Source: an uncultured Roseateles sp.
GTDB lineage: Bacteria > Pseudomonadota > Gammaproteobacteria > Burkholderiales > Burkholderiaceae
Assembly (NCBI GenBank): GCA_946886855.1
Contig: CAMPJJ010000177.1
Location: 1-7,291, forward strand
Direction: 5' to 3'
Length of the DNA stretch: 7,291 bases
Positions within the stretch are counted from its first letter, which is position 1, and the number at the start of each line of letters is the position of its first letter. This document shows positions 1 to 5,274 of the stretch, piece after piece. The position numbers and the translations under genes are program-made. The notes under the pieces were generated by a model that worked only from the letters and a program-made list of their open reading frames with translations, was not told the DNA's origin and searched no databases.

Positions 1-733
1 GTTCTTGCGGGACGCCGGCCTCGTCGCCGGCCACATGAGGAAACTCCAGCGTCAGCATCGTGATGCCCGCCTCGTCCTCACGCAGCGGCAGCGCGCCGAG
101 CGTCAGCGCGGTCTGCTCGATCAAGCGCCAGTGCAGGGAGTCCAGCGACTCCGGCGGCGCGTTGATCGCCGCGGACGGGGCGCTGCCCAGGTCCAGCGAG
201 CGGTGGGCGAAACGGCACATCAGCCGGGCCTTGGCGGGCCACGGCGTCAGGTCCAGCCGCATCTCCAGCGAGGAATGCGTGTTGGCCAGCGCCCAATCCA
301 TCACCGCGTTGAGCAGGGAGAACAGCAGCGATGCGTCGGTGTGGACTTCGATCGGTTGCAGCAGCTGGCGGATCTGGATGCCGCGCGCCTGCGTCTCGCG
401 GCTGCGCTGGGTCAGCACGCCGCGCAGCACCTGCGTCAACGGGACCCGCTCACGCGACAGCCGCAGCCGCCCGGAGGCCAGCCGCGCCAGCTGCTGACTG
501 ACCATGCCAGCCTCGCGCGCCTGCGCCACCGAGTCGCGCAACGCCCGCAGACCCTGCCGGTCGATCTGGCCGGTGCTGATCAAGGTGTGGATCCGCTCCA
601 GCGCCGCGCTCAGCGGCCCGGCGATTTCGGCGCCGAGCTGCTGGACGATGTCGCCCCATTGCGAATCGCTCGGGGGCTGCGCCATGTCATTGGCGGCCAA
701 CGGCGCGGCAATGGAAGGGGGCGGGCGGGACAT
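1..733 (-). CDS. Degenerate histidine-kinase-like protein, C-terminus cut by window edge
   Basis: Reading the minus strand from ATG at 733 gives 244 codons without a stop, open at the window edge. No membrane segment or signal peptide is visible, so it is probably cytoplasmic. Residues about 28-90 resemble a DHp helical hairpin (LGAEIAGPLSAALERI, then a second helix ending near LARLASGRLRLSRE). Residues about 97-232 resemble a HATPase_c fold (TDASLLFSLLNAVMDWAL; final strand GITMLTLEFP). Key kinase residues appear lost: where kinases read H-E-x-x-x-P-L, this has A35-E36-I-A-G-P40-L41; the N-box Asn aligns with W147; no glycine-rich G1/G2 box is seen. It may be a pseudokinase, scaffold or phosphotransfer-type protein rather than an active kinase. 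The start at 733 follows a GAGAG stretch; an in-frame ATG at 787 would add 18 residues. The domain assignment is inferred from motif-scale resemblance, and partners lie outside the window. Confidence 0.6.
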   Translation of the reverse strand, partial: MSRPPPSIAAPLAANDMAQPPSDSQWGDIVQQLGAEIAGPLSAALERIHTLISTGQIDRQGLRALRDSVAQAREAGMVSQQLARLASGRLRLSRERVPLTQVLRGVLTQRSRETQARGIQIRQLLQPIEVHTDASLLFSLLNAVMDWALANTHSSLEMRLDLTPWPAKARLMCRFAHRSLDLGSAPSAAINAPPESLDSLHWRLIEQTALTLGALPLREDEAGITMLTLEFPHVAGDEAGVPQE

Positions 734-825
734 GCTCTCTCGTTCTTGTGAGCCTCCGGCGGCATGCCGGGGCGGGGGAGGCGCCATGGTTCCGCGCGGT
801 CCCGGGGGAGGCCATCCCGTGAGTC

Positions 826-880
826 GGGGGCAATCGCCCCCCTGGGTGGATGGCGTGAAATGGCTCACGATTGCCCAGGG
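826..880 (-). other. Structured intergenic hairpins before the kinase-like gene
   Basis: The 734-906 gap contains no gene. On the minus strand a nested stem pairs 874-880 with 840-846 (CCCTGGG/CCCAGGG), enclosing a 5-bp stem 865-869/854-858 (CGTGA/TCACG). It is followed by a 6-bp G:C-rich hairpin, 836-841 with 826-831, closed by a tetraloop. The two elements share bases 840-841, and CAATCG at 868-873 could instead pair with CGATTG at 831-836. No U-run follows, so it is not a canonical intrinsic terminator. It could be a structured 5' leader or a transcription-end region of the upstream operon. Confidence 0.4.
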
Positions 881-904
881 ATCGCGGGCGGATTGCGGAC
901 GTTC

Positions 905-927
905 CGTCAGGCCTCCCGGGCCTGACG
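905..927 (-). terminator. 9-bp hairpin overlapping the hydrolase stop codon
   Basis: CGTCAGGCC (905-913) and GGCCTGACG (919-927) form a perfect 9-bp inverted repeat with a 5-nt loop. The TGA of the hydrolase gene (907-909) lies inside the stem. No T-tract follows in the minus direction, so intrinsic termination is uncertain; it could also protect the 3' end of the mRNA. Confidence 0.35.
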
Positions 928-1671
928 CTCTGCGAGCATCAGGAGACGTTCGGTGAGTGCCTTCGGAGCGGAAACCATCACCTGGTGACCCGTCGGGATC
1001 TCGAACAGTTCCCAGCCGGGCTGGGCACGGGCGCGCTCGCGCGCCGCGGCGATCGTGAGGAGCGCGGGGCGGTTGCAGTCGATGAAGGTGCGCGGGCGCT
1101 TCAGCCACGCGGCCTGGTCGAAGTCCAGCGGGCTGTCGTAGACGCCGCCGGGCTGCGGACGCTGGCAGCGCATCATCCAGTCGAAGTCCTCCGGCTTCAG
1201 CCCCATGCCCTGGGGCTCGGTCACGGGCAGATGGCCGAACTTCGAGATCAACTCGCGGCGCTGGGTCTGTGTCTCCGGCGTGTGGCGGCTGGACCAGGAC
1301 TCGCCCGGCTCCGGCACCACGGCATCGAGGTAGACCAGCCGCGCGATGCGGTCCGGCATCTGGTCCGCGACGCCGGTGATCACCATGCCGCTGTAGCTGT
1401 GACCGACGAGCAGGACGTCGCTCAGCTCCTCGCACTCGATGACCGCCTTCACGTCGTCGATGTGGGTCTGCAGGCGGATGTCCGCATGCGGCTGATGGGC
1501 ACGTTCTCCGACGCCGCTCAAGCTCACCGGGAACACCTGATGTCCCGCCGCCCGCAGCGGCCCGAGCACGCGCTTCCACGCCCAGGCACCCAGCCAGGCC
1601 CCGTGCACGAGCACGATGTTCACGCCCTCGCCGGCGGTGTCCTGACCTTGGTTCTCATCCTTGCTGCTCAT
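907..1671 (-). CDS. Alpha/beta-hydrolase fold protein (methyl-esterase/hydroxynitrile-lyase-like clade)
   Basis: A 254-residue cytoplasmic alpha/beta hydrolase. The N-terminal strand and oxyanion region are seen as VLVHGAWLGAW (20-30), the nucleophile elbow as GHSYSG with Ser92, and the catalytic His as H229 in PTGHQVMVSAP. The spacing matches the compact Abhydrolase_6 families that include plant methyl esterases and hydroxynitrile lyases. The acid residue is unclear: the segment where that group often has an Asp reads TFIDCNRPAL. ATG at 1671 is chosen because it overlaps the TGA of the upstream CoA-transferase gene (ATGA, 1668-1671), indicating translational coupling, and an AAGGGG sequence precedes it. 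An ATG at 1695 would add eight residues but lies deeper in the upstream gene. The substrate is unknown; coupling to a CoA-transferase suggests an ester, lactone or acyl intermediate of the same pathway. Confidence 0.85.
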   Translation of the reverse strand: MSSKDENQGQDTAGEGVNIVLVHGAWLGAWAWKRVLGPLRAAGHQVFPVSLSGVGERAHQPHADIRLQTHIDDVKAVIECEELSDVLLVGHSYSGMVITGVADQMPDRIARLVYLDAVVPEPGESWSSRHTPETQTQRRELISKFGHLPVTEPQGMGLKPEDFDWMMRCQRPQPGGVYDSPLDFDQAAWLKRPRTFIDCNRPALLTIAAARERARAQPGWELFEIPTGHQVMVSAPKALTERLLMLAERQAREA

Positions 1672-2933
1672 GCAATGACCCCTTCTTCCCGCCATGCGGC
1701 GATTGCGTCGGGGCCGTGTCCGAGTTCCGCCAGCACCTCGTCCGTGTGTTGCCCCATGAGCGGCGGGGGCAATCGGTAGGCCACCGGCGTTTCAGACAAC
1801 TTCATCGGGCTGGCGACCACGCGCAGGGCATCGCTCAGCGGATGCGCCATCGAGACCACCATGCCCCGATGCTGGACCTGAGGGTCGTCGAACACTTCGG
1901 AGAGGTCGTTGATCGCGCCGCCCGGCACCTTGGCGGCCTCCATCGCGTCCAGCCAGTGTTGTCTCGGTCTCTCCGCGACGCGCGCGGCCAGGAGCGGCAC
2001 CAGCTCGTCGCGATGCCGGACCCGTTGCGAATTGCTGGCATAGCGCGGGTCGCGGGGAAGTTCCGGCAAGCCCAGGAGCTCGCAGAACTTGACGAACTGG
2101 CCGTCGTTGCCGACGGCAACGATCAGGTGGCCGTCGCTGGCCTGGAAGACCTGGTACGGCACGATGTTCTGGTGCGCATTGCCCATGCGCCGGGGCGCCT
2201 TGCCCGTCGTCAGGTAATTGGCGCCGAGGTTGGCCAGCATCGCGACCTGCGTGTCCAGCAAGGCCATGTCGACGACCTGTCCCTGGCCGGTCGCGTCCCG
2301 ATGCCGGAGCGCGGCGAGGATCGCCACCGTCGCGTACATGCCGGTGAAGAGATCCGCCACCGCCACGCCCACCTTCTGTGGTCCGCCGCCGGGCAGCGCG
2401 TCGGCCTCTCCGGTGACGCTCATCAGGCCGCCCAGGCCCTGCACCGCATAGTCGTAGCCGGCCCGATCCCGGTACGGGCCGGTCTGGCCGAAGCCGGTCA
2501 CGGAGCAGAACACCAGCCGCGGGTTGATCTCGAGCAGCGCGGCGGCGTCGAGTCCGTAGCGCGTCAGGTCGCCGACCTTGTAGTTCTCGACCAGCACATC
2601 CGCCCGTCGCGCCAGTTCCCGGATCAAGTCCTGACCCTGCGGGCTGGCGATGTCGATCGCCACCGAGCGCTTGTTGCGGTTCGCACCGAGGTAGTAGGCC
2701 GCTTCGGCGGTGTCCTGGCCTGCCCGGTCCTTCAGATAGGGCGGCCCCCATCCGCGCGTGTCGTCCCCGCCCGGGTGACCGCCCTTCGGGGGGCGCTCGA
2801 TCTTGATCACGTCCGCGCCGAGGTCGGCCAGCGTCTGGGTGCACCAGGGGCCGGCCAGGACGCGGGAGAGATCCAGCACGCGCACGCCCTTCAGGGCCAT
2901 GGCGGAAGGCGTGGGGGAGTTCGCTTCGCTCAT
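1668..2933 (-). CDS. CaiB/BaiF family (class III) CoA-transferase
   Basis: A 421-residue protein of the usual length for class III CoA-transferases, which move CoA between an acyl-CoA and a free acid through a mixed anhydride on an Asp. Family hallmarks are the N-terminal LKGVRVLDLSRVLAGPWC (14-31), LGADVIKIERP (38-48), NRNKRSVAIDI (85-95), VTGFGQTGPY (145-154), the YDYAVQGLGGLMSVTG stretch (160-175) and the catalytic Asp194 in VADLFTGMYA. The conserved C-terminal P-L-L-G/M-Q-H-T/D pattern appears as PPPLMGQHTDEVL. The acyl substrate cannot be told from sequence; formyl-, carnitinyl-, succinyl- and mesaconyl-CoA enzymes share these motifs. ATG at 2933 is preferred; ATG 2951 (six residues longer) and 2900 (in MALKG) are alternatives. 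The reading frame stays open far upstream, but there it is antisense to the lipoprotein gene. It is the first gene of a two-gene unit with the hydrolase. Confidence 0.9.
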   Translation of the reverse strand: MSEANSPTPSAMALKGVRVLDLSRVLAGPWCTQTLADLGADVIKIERPPKGGHPGGDDTRGWGPPYLKDRAGQDTAEAAYYLGANRNKRSVAIDIASPQGQDLIRELARRADVLVENYKVGDLTRYGLDAAALLEINPRLVFCSVTGFGQTGPYRDRAGYDYAVQGLGGLMSVTGEADALPGGGPQKVGVAVADLFTGMYATVAILAALRHRDATGQGQVVDMALLDTQVAMLANLGANYLTTGKAPRRMGNAHQNIVPYQVFQASDGHLIVAVGNDGQFVKFCELLGLPELPRDPRYASNSQRVRHRDELVPLLAARVAERPRQHWLDAMEAAKVPGGAINDLSEVFDDPQVQHRGMVVSMAHPLSDALRVVASPMKLSETPVAYRLPPPLMGQHTDEVLAELGHGPDAIAAWREEGVIA

Positions 2934-2939
2934 CGGACC

Positions 2940-2945
2940 ATTGTG
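2940..2945 (-). promoter_or_regulatory. Candidate -10 hexamer (CACAAT) for the CoA-transferase operon
   Basis: CACAAT on the minus strand matches TATAAT at four of six positions and ends 6 nt before ATG 2933, which would place transcription start at or near the A of the start codon. No recognisable -35 or Shine-Dalgarno sequence is present. If this is the promoter, the ATG at 2951 cannot be the start used. Confidence 0.35.
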
Positions 2946-2952
2946 GGCCATC

Positions 2953-2958
2953 CATAAT
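2953..2958 (+). promoter_or_regulatory. Candidate -10 hexamer (CATAAT) for the lipoprotein gene
   Basis: CATAAT matches TATAAT at five of six positions and ends 6 nt before ATG 2965. The predicted transcription start falls at or beside the start codon, implying a leaderless mRNA. No good -35 is seen at 17-18 bp spacing. Confidence 0.4.
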
Positions 2959-2964
2959 CGTCCG

Positions 2965-3483
2965 ATGCGATCGTCGACCCGGCTTGTCACTGTCCTTGCG
3001 CTGGCGCTGGCCGCCGGCTGCAGCCCGGCCTTGAACTGGCGCAAGGTGAGCCCGGAAGGGGCCCAGGCGCAACTGATGTTCCCCTGCAAGCCGGACCGCG
3101 AGGAGCGCACGCAACCCGGGCCGTCGGGTCGGGCGGTCGCCGTGCGGTCGCTGAGCTGCAAGGCGCGAGGGGCCCAGTTCTCATTGACCTGGACGGATCT
3201 GGGCGATGCGGAGGCGACTTCCGCGGCGATGCGTCGCATGCACGAGGGCATTGCCCGGCAGATGGCGGCGCAGGCGTCCGCGCCGCTGGGCGTGCGCGGC
3301 ATCGCCGCCGATCCGCAGGCGTTCCAGCAGGCGTTCGAGGCCCGCGCCGGCCAACCCCGTCAGCAGGTGCGGCAGGCCGTGTTCTCCCGCGGCGGGCGCC
3401 TGTATCAGTTGCTGATGCAGGGCGAACGCCTGGATCCGGAGGCCTGGGATGTCTTCCTCGGGTCGGTGGCGCTCCCTCCCTGA
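2965..3483 (+). CDS. Putative lipoprotein of unknown function
   Basis: A 172-residue protein I do not recognise as a named family. The N-terminus is a lipoprotein signal peptide: Arg2 and Arg6, a hydrophobic stretch LVTVLALALAAG, then the lipobox Cys19 followed by Ser20. Ser at +2 favours outer-membrane rather than inner-membrane retention by the usual Lol rule. The mature part begins LNWRKVSPEG and is mixed polar, with two cysteines (C41 in MFPCKPDR and C65 in SLSCKARG) that could form a periplasmic disulfide. A probable alpha-helical stretch lies around 80-105, and the C-terminus YQLLMQGERLDPEAWDVFLGSVAL resembles the end of a small alpha/beta domain. The start at 2965 is the only one giving a clean signal peptide; longer readings run antisense through the divergent CoA-transferase gene. 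It lies 87 bp before the EIIA gene on the same strand. Confidence 0.75.
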   Translation: MRSSTRLVTVLALALAAGCSPALNWRKVSPEGAQAQLMFPCKPDREERTQPGPSGRAVAVRSLSCKARGAQFSLTWTDLGDAEATSAAMRRMHEGIARQMAAQASAPLGVRGIAADPQAFQQAFEARAGQPRQQVRQAVFSRGGRLYQLLMQGERLDPEAWDVFLGSVALPP

Positions 3484-3486
3484 AGC

Positions 3487-3507
3487 GGAGGAGGGCGGGC
3501 ATCCTCC
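3487..3507 (+). terminator. Weak hairpin after the lipoprotein gene
   Basis: GGAGGA (3487-3492) and TCCTCC (3502-3507) can form a 6-bp stem with a 9-nt loop just after the lipoprotein stop. No T-run follows, so termination is doubtful. It may mark the boundary with the PTS genes. Confidence 0.25.
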
Positions 3508-3557
3508 CCACGATTGAGGGTTTGTGCGAGCCACGCCCGCCCCATGCTGCGGCGCAC

Positions 3558-3563
3558 GATAAT
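3558..3563 (+). promoter_or_regulatory. Candidate -10 hexamer (GATAAT) for the EIIA-HPr operon
   Basis: GATAAT matches TATAAT at five of six positions and ends 7 nt before ATG 3571, the start that fits the protein family. No Shine-Dalgarno sequence precedes that ATG. It overlaps the alternative ATG at 3562, which would be untranscribed if this promoter is used. No clear -35 is seen. Confidence 0.4.
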
Positions 3564-3570
3564 GATCGAC

Positions 3571-3996
3571 ATGTCCGGCCTGCTGTTGATCGCTCACGCC
3601 CCGCTGGCCACCGCGCTGAAGCAGGTGGCCGAGCACACGTTCCCGCATTGCTCCCTGCAGTTGAGGGTGCTGGATGTGACGCCGGAAATGAGCGCCGACG
3701 ACGTCGAGTCGCAGGCGCGGGCGTTGATCATTGCTTCCGGGCACCTGCAGACCCTGGTGCTGACCGACGTCTACGGCGCCACGCCGACGAATGCCGCGCT
3801 GCGTCTGCAGGGCGAGCAGGTCAAGGTGCTGACCGGCGTCAACGTGCCGATGCTGTGGCGCTCGCTGTGCTACGCCGGCGAAGGCCTGGAGGCGCTGGTC
3901 CAGCGCGCCAGCCAGGGCGGCACCCAGGGCATCCTGTGCGACGCGACGGCGCCCTGCGCCTCCAACAACTCCTCGTCCCAACCTTCCTGCCCATGA
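3571..3996 (+). CDS. PTS EIIA component, mannose class (regulatory, no permease)
   Basis: A 141-residue cytoplasmic EIIA of the mannose/fructose family. The N-terminus MSGLLLIAHAPLATAL contains the phospho-accepting His9, equivalent to His10 of E. coli ManX. VLTDVYGATPTNAALRL (about 67-83) and VKVLTGVNVPMLWRSLCY (about 88-105) are hallmark segments of the proteobacterial stand-alone form. It would receive phosphate from HPr. No EIIB, EIIC or EIID lies in the window, so a signalling role is likelier than sugar transport. The last about 20 residues are Ser/Asn/Cys-rich and not conserved in my knowledge of the family. The stop codon overlaps the HPr start (ATGA, 3993-3996). Alternative starts at 3562 (ATG), 3544 (ATG) and 3514 (TTG) would add residues before the beta1 strand and are not favoured. 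Confidence 0.9.
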   Translation: MSGLLLIAHAPLATALKQVAEHTFPHCSLQLRVLDVTPEMSADDVESQARALIIASGHLQTLVLTDVYGATPTNAALRLQGEQVKVLTGVNVPMLWRSLCYAGEGLEALVQRASQGGTQGILCDATAPCASNNSSSQPSCP

Positions 3997-4262
3997 TCAA
4001 GTCGACCCTCACCATCAGCAACAAGCTGGGCCTGCATGCCCGAGCCTCGGCGAAGTTGACGAAGTTGGCGGGGGGATTCAAGGCGGAGGTCTTCATGACC
4101 CGCAACGGCCGACGCGTGAATGCCAAGAGCATCATGGGCGTCATGATGCTGGCGGCGGGCATCGGCGCGGAGGTCGAGCTCGAGACCTCCGGCGAGGACG
4201 AACAGGCCGCGCACGACGCGATCACGGCGCTGGTCAACGACAAGTTCGGCGAAGGCCAGTAA
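3993..4262 (+). CDS. ptsH: HPr phosphocarrier protein
   Basis: An 89-residue HPr, the standard length. The active-site histidine is His15 in NKLGLHARAS, and it takes phosphate from enzyme I and hands it to EIIA. Ser46 in NAKSIMGVMML occupies the regulatory serine position phosphorylated by HPr kinase in organisms that have HprK; many beta-proteobacteria encode that kinase, but it is not in this window. The ATG overlaps the EIIA stop as ATGA and has no Shine-Dalgarno sequence of its own, so translation is probably coupled. The frame remains open upstream across the EIIA gene because of high GC, but that extension is not protein-like. Enzyme I does not follow directly: the next gene is convergent, only 35 bp away. 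Confidence 0.96.
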   Translation: MIKSTLTISNKLGLHARASAKLTKLAGGFKAEVFMTRNGRRVNAKSIMGVMMLAAGIGAEVELETSGEDEQAAHDAITALVNDKFGEGQ

Positions 4263-4264
4263 GC

Positions 4265-4293
4265 GCCTCGCCTCGCCTCGCAGCGCCCCCCCC
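4265..4293. repeat. Tandem GCCTC pentamers followed by a C8 run
   Basis: Three consecutive copies of GCCTC (4265-4279) and then a run of eight C (4286-4293) fill the 35-bp gap between the convergent ptsH and olsB genes. Neither lies in a coding frame. Both are slippage-prone. No intrinsic terminator with a T-tract is seen on either strand. Confidence 0.6.
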
Positions 4294-4297
4294 TGGA

Positions 4298-5143
4298 TCA
4301 GCGTCCCAGGAAGTGCTTCCGGTACCGTGCCGGCAGATCCGCGATGCGCATCATCATCGGCAGGTCGGCGGTGTTGAAGTCCGGGTCCCAGGCGGGACGA
4401 CCGAGGATGCGCGCGCCGACGCGCAGGTAGCCCTTGATCAGGGGCGGCGGTTCGACCACCAGGTCCTGGCGCAGTTCGTCGACCGGCAGCGGCAGCCGCG
4501 GGCGCACCTGCCACGCGATGTCGGCCATGTGACTCGCGTCCAGCTGGCGCCACAGGCTGGCGGCGTAGTGACCGCCGTCCCGCATGCTGATGCTGGCGCA
4601 GCCGATCATCGTGTCGAGGTCGTTGCGGACCATGAATTCGGTGAGCGCGCCCCACAGCGCCATGATGGCGCCGCCGTTCCGATGGTCCGGGTGCACGCAC
4701 GAGCGGCCCAGCTCGACCATGCGCGGCCGCAGCGAGCGCAGGCGGGTCAGGTCGAATTCGGTCTCGCTGTACAGGCCGCCGGCGCGCCGGGCCGCTTCGG
4801 GGGTCAGCACGCGGTAGGTGCCGATCACCTCGCCGGGCTGCTCGTGCTTGTCGAGCGTGCGCACCAGCAGGTGCTCGCAGAAAGGGTCGAAGAGGTCGAT
4901 GTCGTGCCCGGCGGGCGCGCCGGCCGGCACGCTCAACCGTGCCCCCATCTCATCGACGAAGACCCGGTACCTCAGGCGCTGGGCCTGGCGGACGTCGTCT
5001 TCCGTGCGCGCCCAGCCCACGTGGAAGCGAGTGCGCGCAGCATCGACAGCGGCCTCTTGCGAGCTGGCTGGAAGTGACCTCCGGGGCGCATCGGCGGGGC
5101 GCAGATCGGAGAAGGGCAGGGTAGGCAGCGGCAGATCCCTCAT
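4298..5143 (-). CDS. olsB: OlsB-type L-ornithine N-alpha-acyltransferase (ornithine lipid synthesis)
   Basis: A 281-residue GNAT-fold acyltransferase of the Acetyltransf_5 type. OlsB transfers a 3-hydroxyacyl group from ACP to ornithine, giving the lyso-lipid that OlsA acylates to a phosphorus-free ornithine lipid. Diagnostic segments are VGWARTEDDVRQAQRLRYRVFVDEMG (42-67; the RYxVFxxEMG core), DPFCEHLLV (86-94), IGTYRVL (107-113), RMVELGRSCVHPDHRNG (141-157, the acyl-donor binding loop), IGCASIS (180-186) and PPLIKGYLRVGARILG (233-248), followed by a W-D-P-D-F-N-T-A-D motif (252-260). The first about 38 residues are Pro/Ala-rich and probably disordered. The ATG at 5143 has a good GAGG Shine-Dalgarno sequence 7 nt upstream. 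No olsA is visible here. It sits on the opposite strand between ptsH and ptsI. A related N-acyl-amino-acid synthase with a different amino acid is possible. Confidence 0.8.
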   Translation of the reverse strand: MRDLPLPTLPFSDLRPADAPRRSLPASSQEAAVDAARTRFHVGWARTEDDVRQAQRLRYRVFVDEMGARLSVPAGAPAGHDIDLFDPFCEHLLVRTLDKHEQPGEVIGTYRVLTPEAARRAGGLYSETEFDLTRLRSLRPRMVELGRSCVHPDHRNGGAIMALWGALTEFMVRNDLDTMIGCASISMRDGGHYAASLWRQLDASHMADIAWQVRPRLPLPVDELRQDLVVEPPPLIKGYLRVGARILGRPAWDPDFNTADLPMMMRIADLPARYRKHFLGR

Positions 5144-5184
5144 GGCAAAGCCTCGCTGAAGTGATGGGCGCGATGCTGAGCGGG

Positions 5185-5228
5185 CGGGGTGACGCGTCGG
5201 TGACCTTCAAGTGAACGAACCGTGACAG
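5185..5228 (-). promoter_or_regulatory. Candidate PHO box: four 11-bp-spaced GTCAC repeats upstream of olsB
   Basis: Read toward olsB, four consecutive 11-mers are CTGTCACGGTT (5218-5228), CGTTCACTTGA (5207-5217), AGGTCACCGAC (5196-5206) and GCGTCACCCCG (5185-5195). TCAC recurs at exactly one-turn spacing. The PhoB box is built from 11-bp units of the form CTGTCATAAAT, and the first unit begins with CTGTCA. The array ends about 42 bp before the olsB ATG, leaving room for a -10; CAGCAT at 5173-5178 is a weak candidate. Ornithine-lipid genes are PhoB-controlled in Sinorhizobium, which fits. Another OmpR-family regulator could equally use such repeats. Confidence 0.55.
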
Positions 5229-5262
5229 TCGCGCGATGGTCACGGGCTTTCGGCCCCGCTGC

Positions 5263-5268
5263 TAAAGT
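5263..5268 (+). promoter_or_regulatory. Candidate -10 hexamer (TAAAGT) for ptsI
   Basis: TAAAGT matches TATAAT at four of six positions and ends 6 nt before ATG 5275. No Shine-Dalgarno sequence precedes the start, so a leaderless ptsI mRNA is suggested. A compact GGGC-TTTCG-GCCC inverted repeat (5244-5256) lies just upstream and would not be transcribed from this start. Confidence 0.4.
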
Positions 5269-5274
5269 CGGCGC

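Larger units (their letters stand above)
2931..2967. promoter_or_regulatory. Interrupted palindrome joining two divergent start codons
   Basis: Left arm CATCGGACCATTGTG (2931-2945) and right arm CATAATCGTCCGATG (2953-2967) are inverted repeats matching at 13 of 15 positions around a 7-nt centre. The outermost three bases of each arm are the two start codons (CoA-transferase on minus, lipoprotein on plus). Each arm carries a -10-like hexamer exactly 6 nt from its ATG: CACAAT on the minus strand and CATAAT on the plus strand. No Shine-Dalgarno sequence is visible for either gene. It could be paired leaderless promoters, an operator for a dimeric regulator, or both. Confidence 0.55.

Noticed and set aside
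871..1779. A 302-codon plus-strand frame over the hydrolase
   Set aside because: It is antisense to a gene with an intact GHSYSG elbow and catalytic His; no motif of its own.
1716..2957. A 413-codon open frame on the plus strand
   Set aside because: It is wholly antisense to the CoA-transferase gene, which has family motifs throughout; the Arg/His/Gln-rich translation is typical of a shadow frame in high-GC DNA.
2934..3302. A longer N-terminus for the CoA-transferase, extending the frame to 3302
   Set aside because: The extra residues are antisense to the lipoprotein gene and precede the conserved family start LKGVRVLDLSR; family length fits a start at 2933.
3522..3992. An EIIA-HPr-like fusion reading in the HPr frame upstream of 3993
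   Set aside because: The HPr frame is open upstream only because of base composition; real EIIA motifs are in another frame and the two genes meet at an ATGA overlap.
4286..4293. C8 tract as a phase-variation switch
   Set aside because: It lies between two convergent stop codons, outside both reading frames and away from any promoter, so slippage would not switch either gene.
5188..5244. A CRP/FNR-type site using GTGAC and the opposed GGTCAC at 5239-5244
   Set aside because: The spacing between opposed half-sites is not the 6 bp expected (GTGA-N6-TCAC); the dominant pattern is direct repeats at 11 bp.
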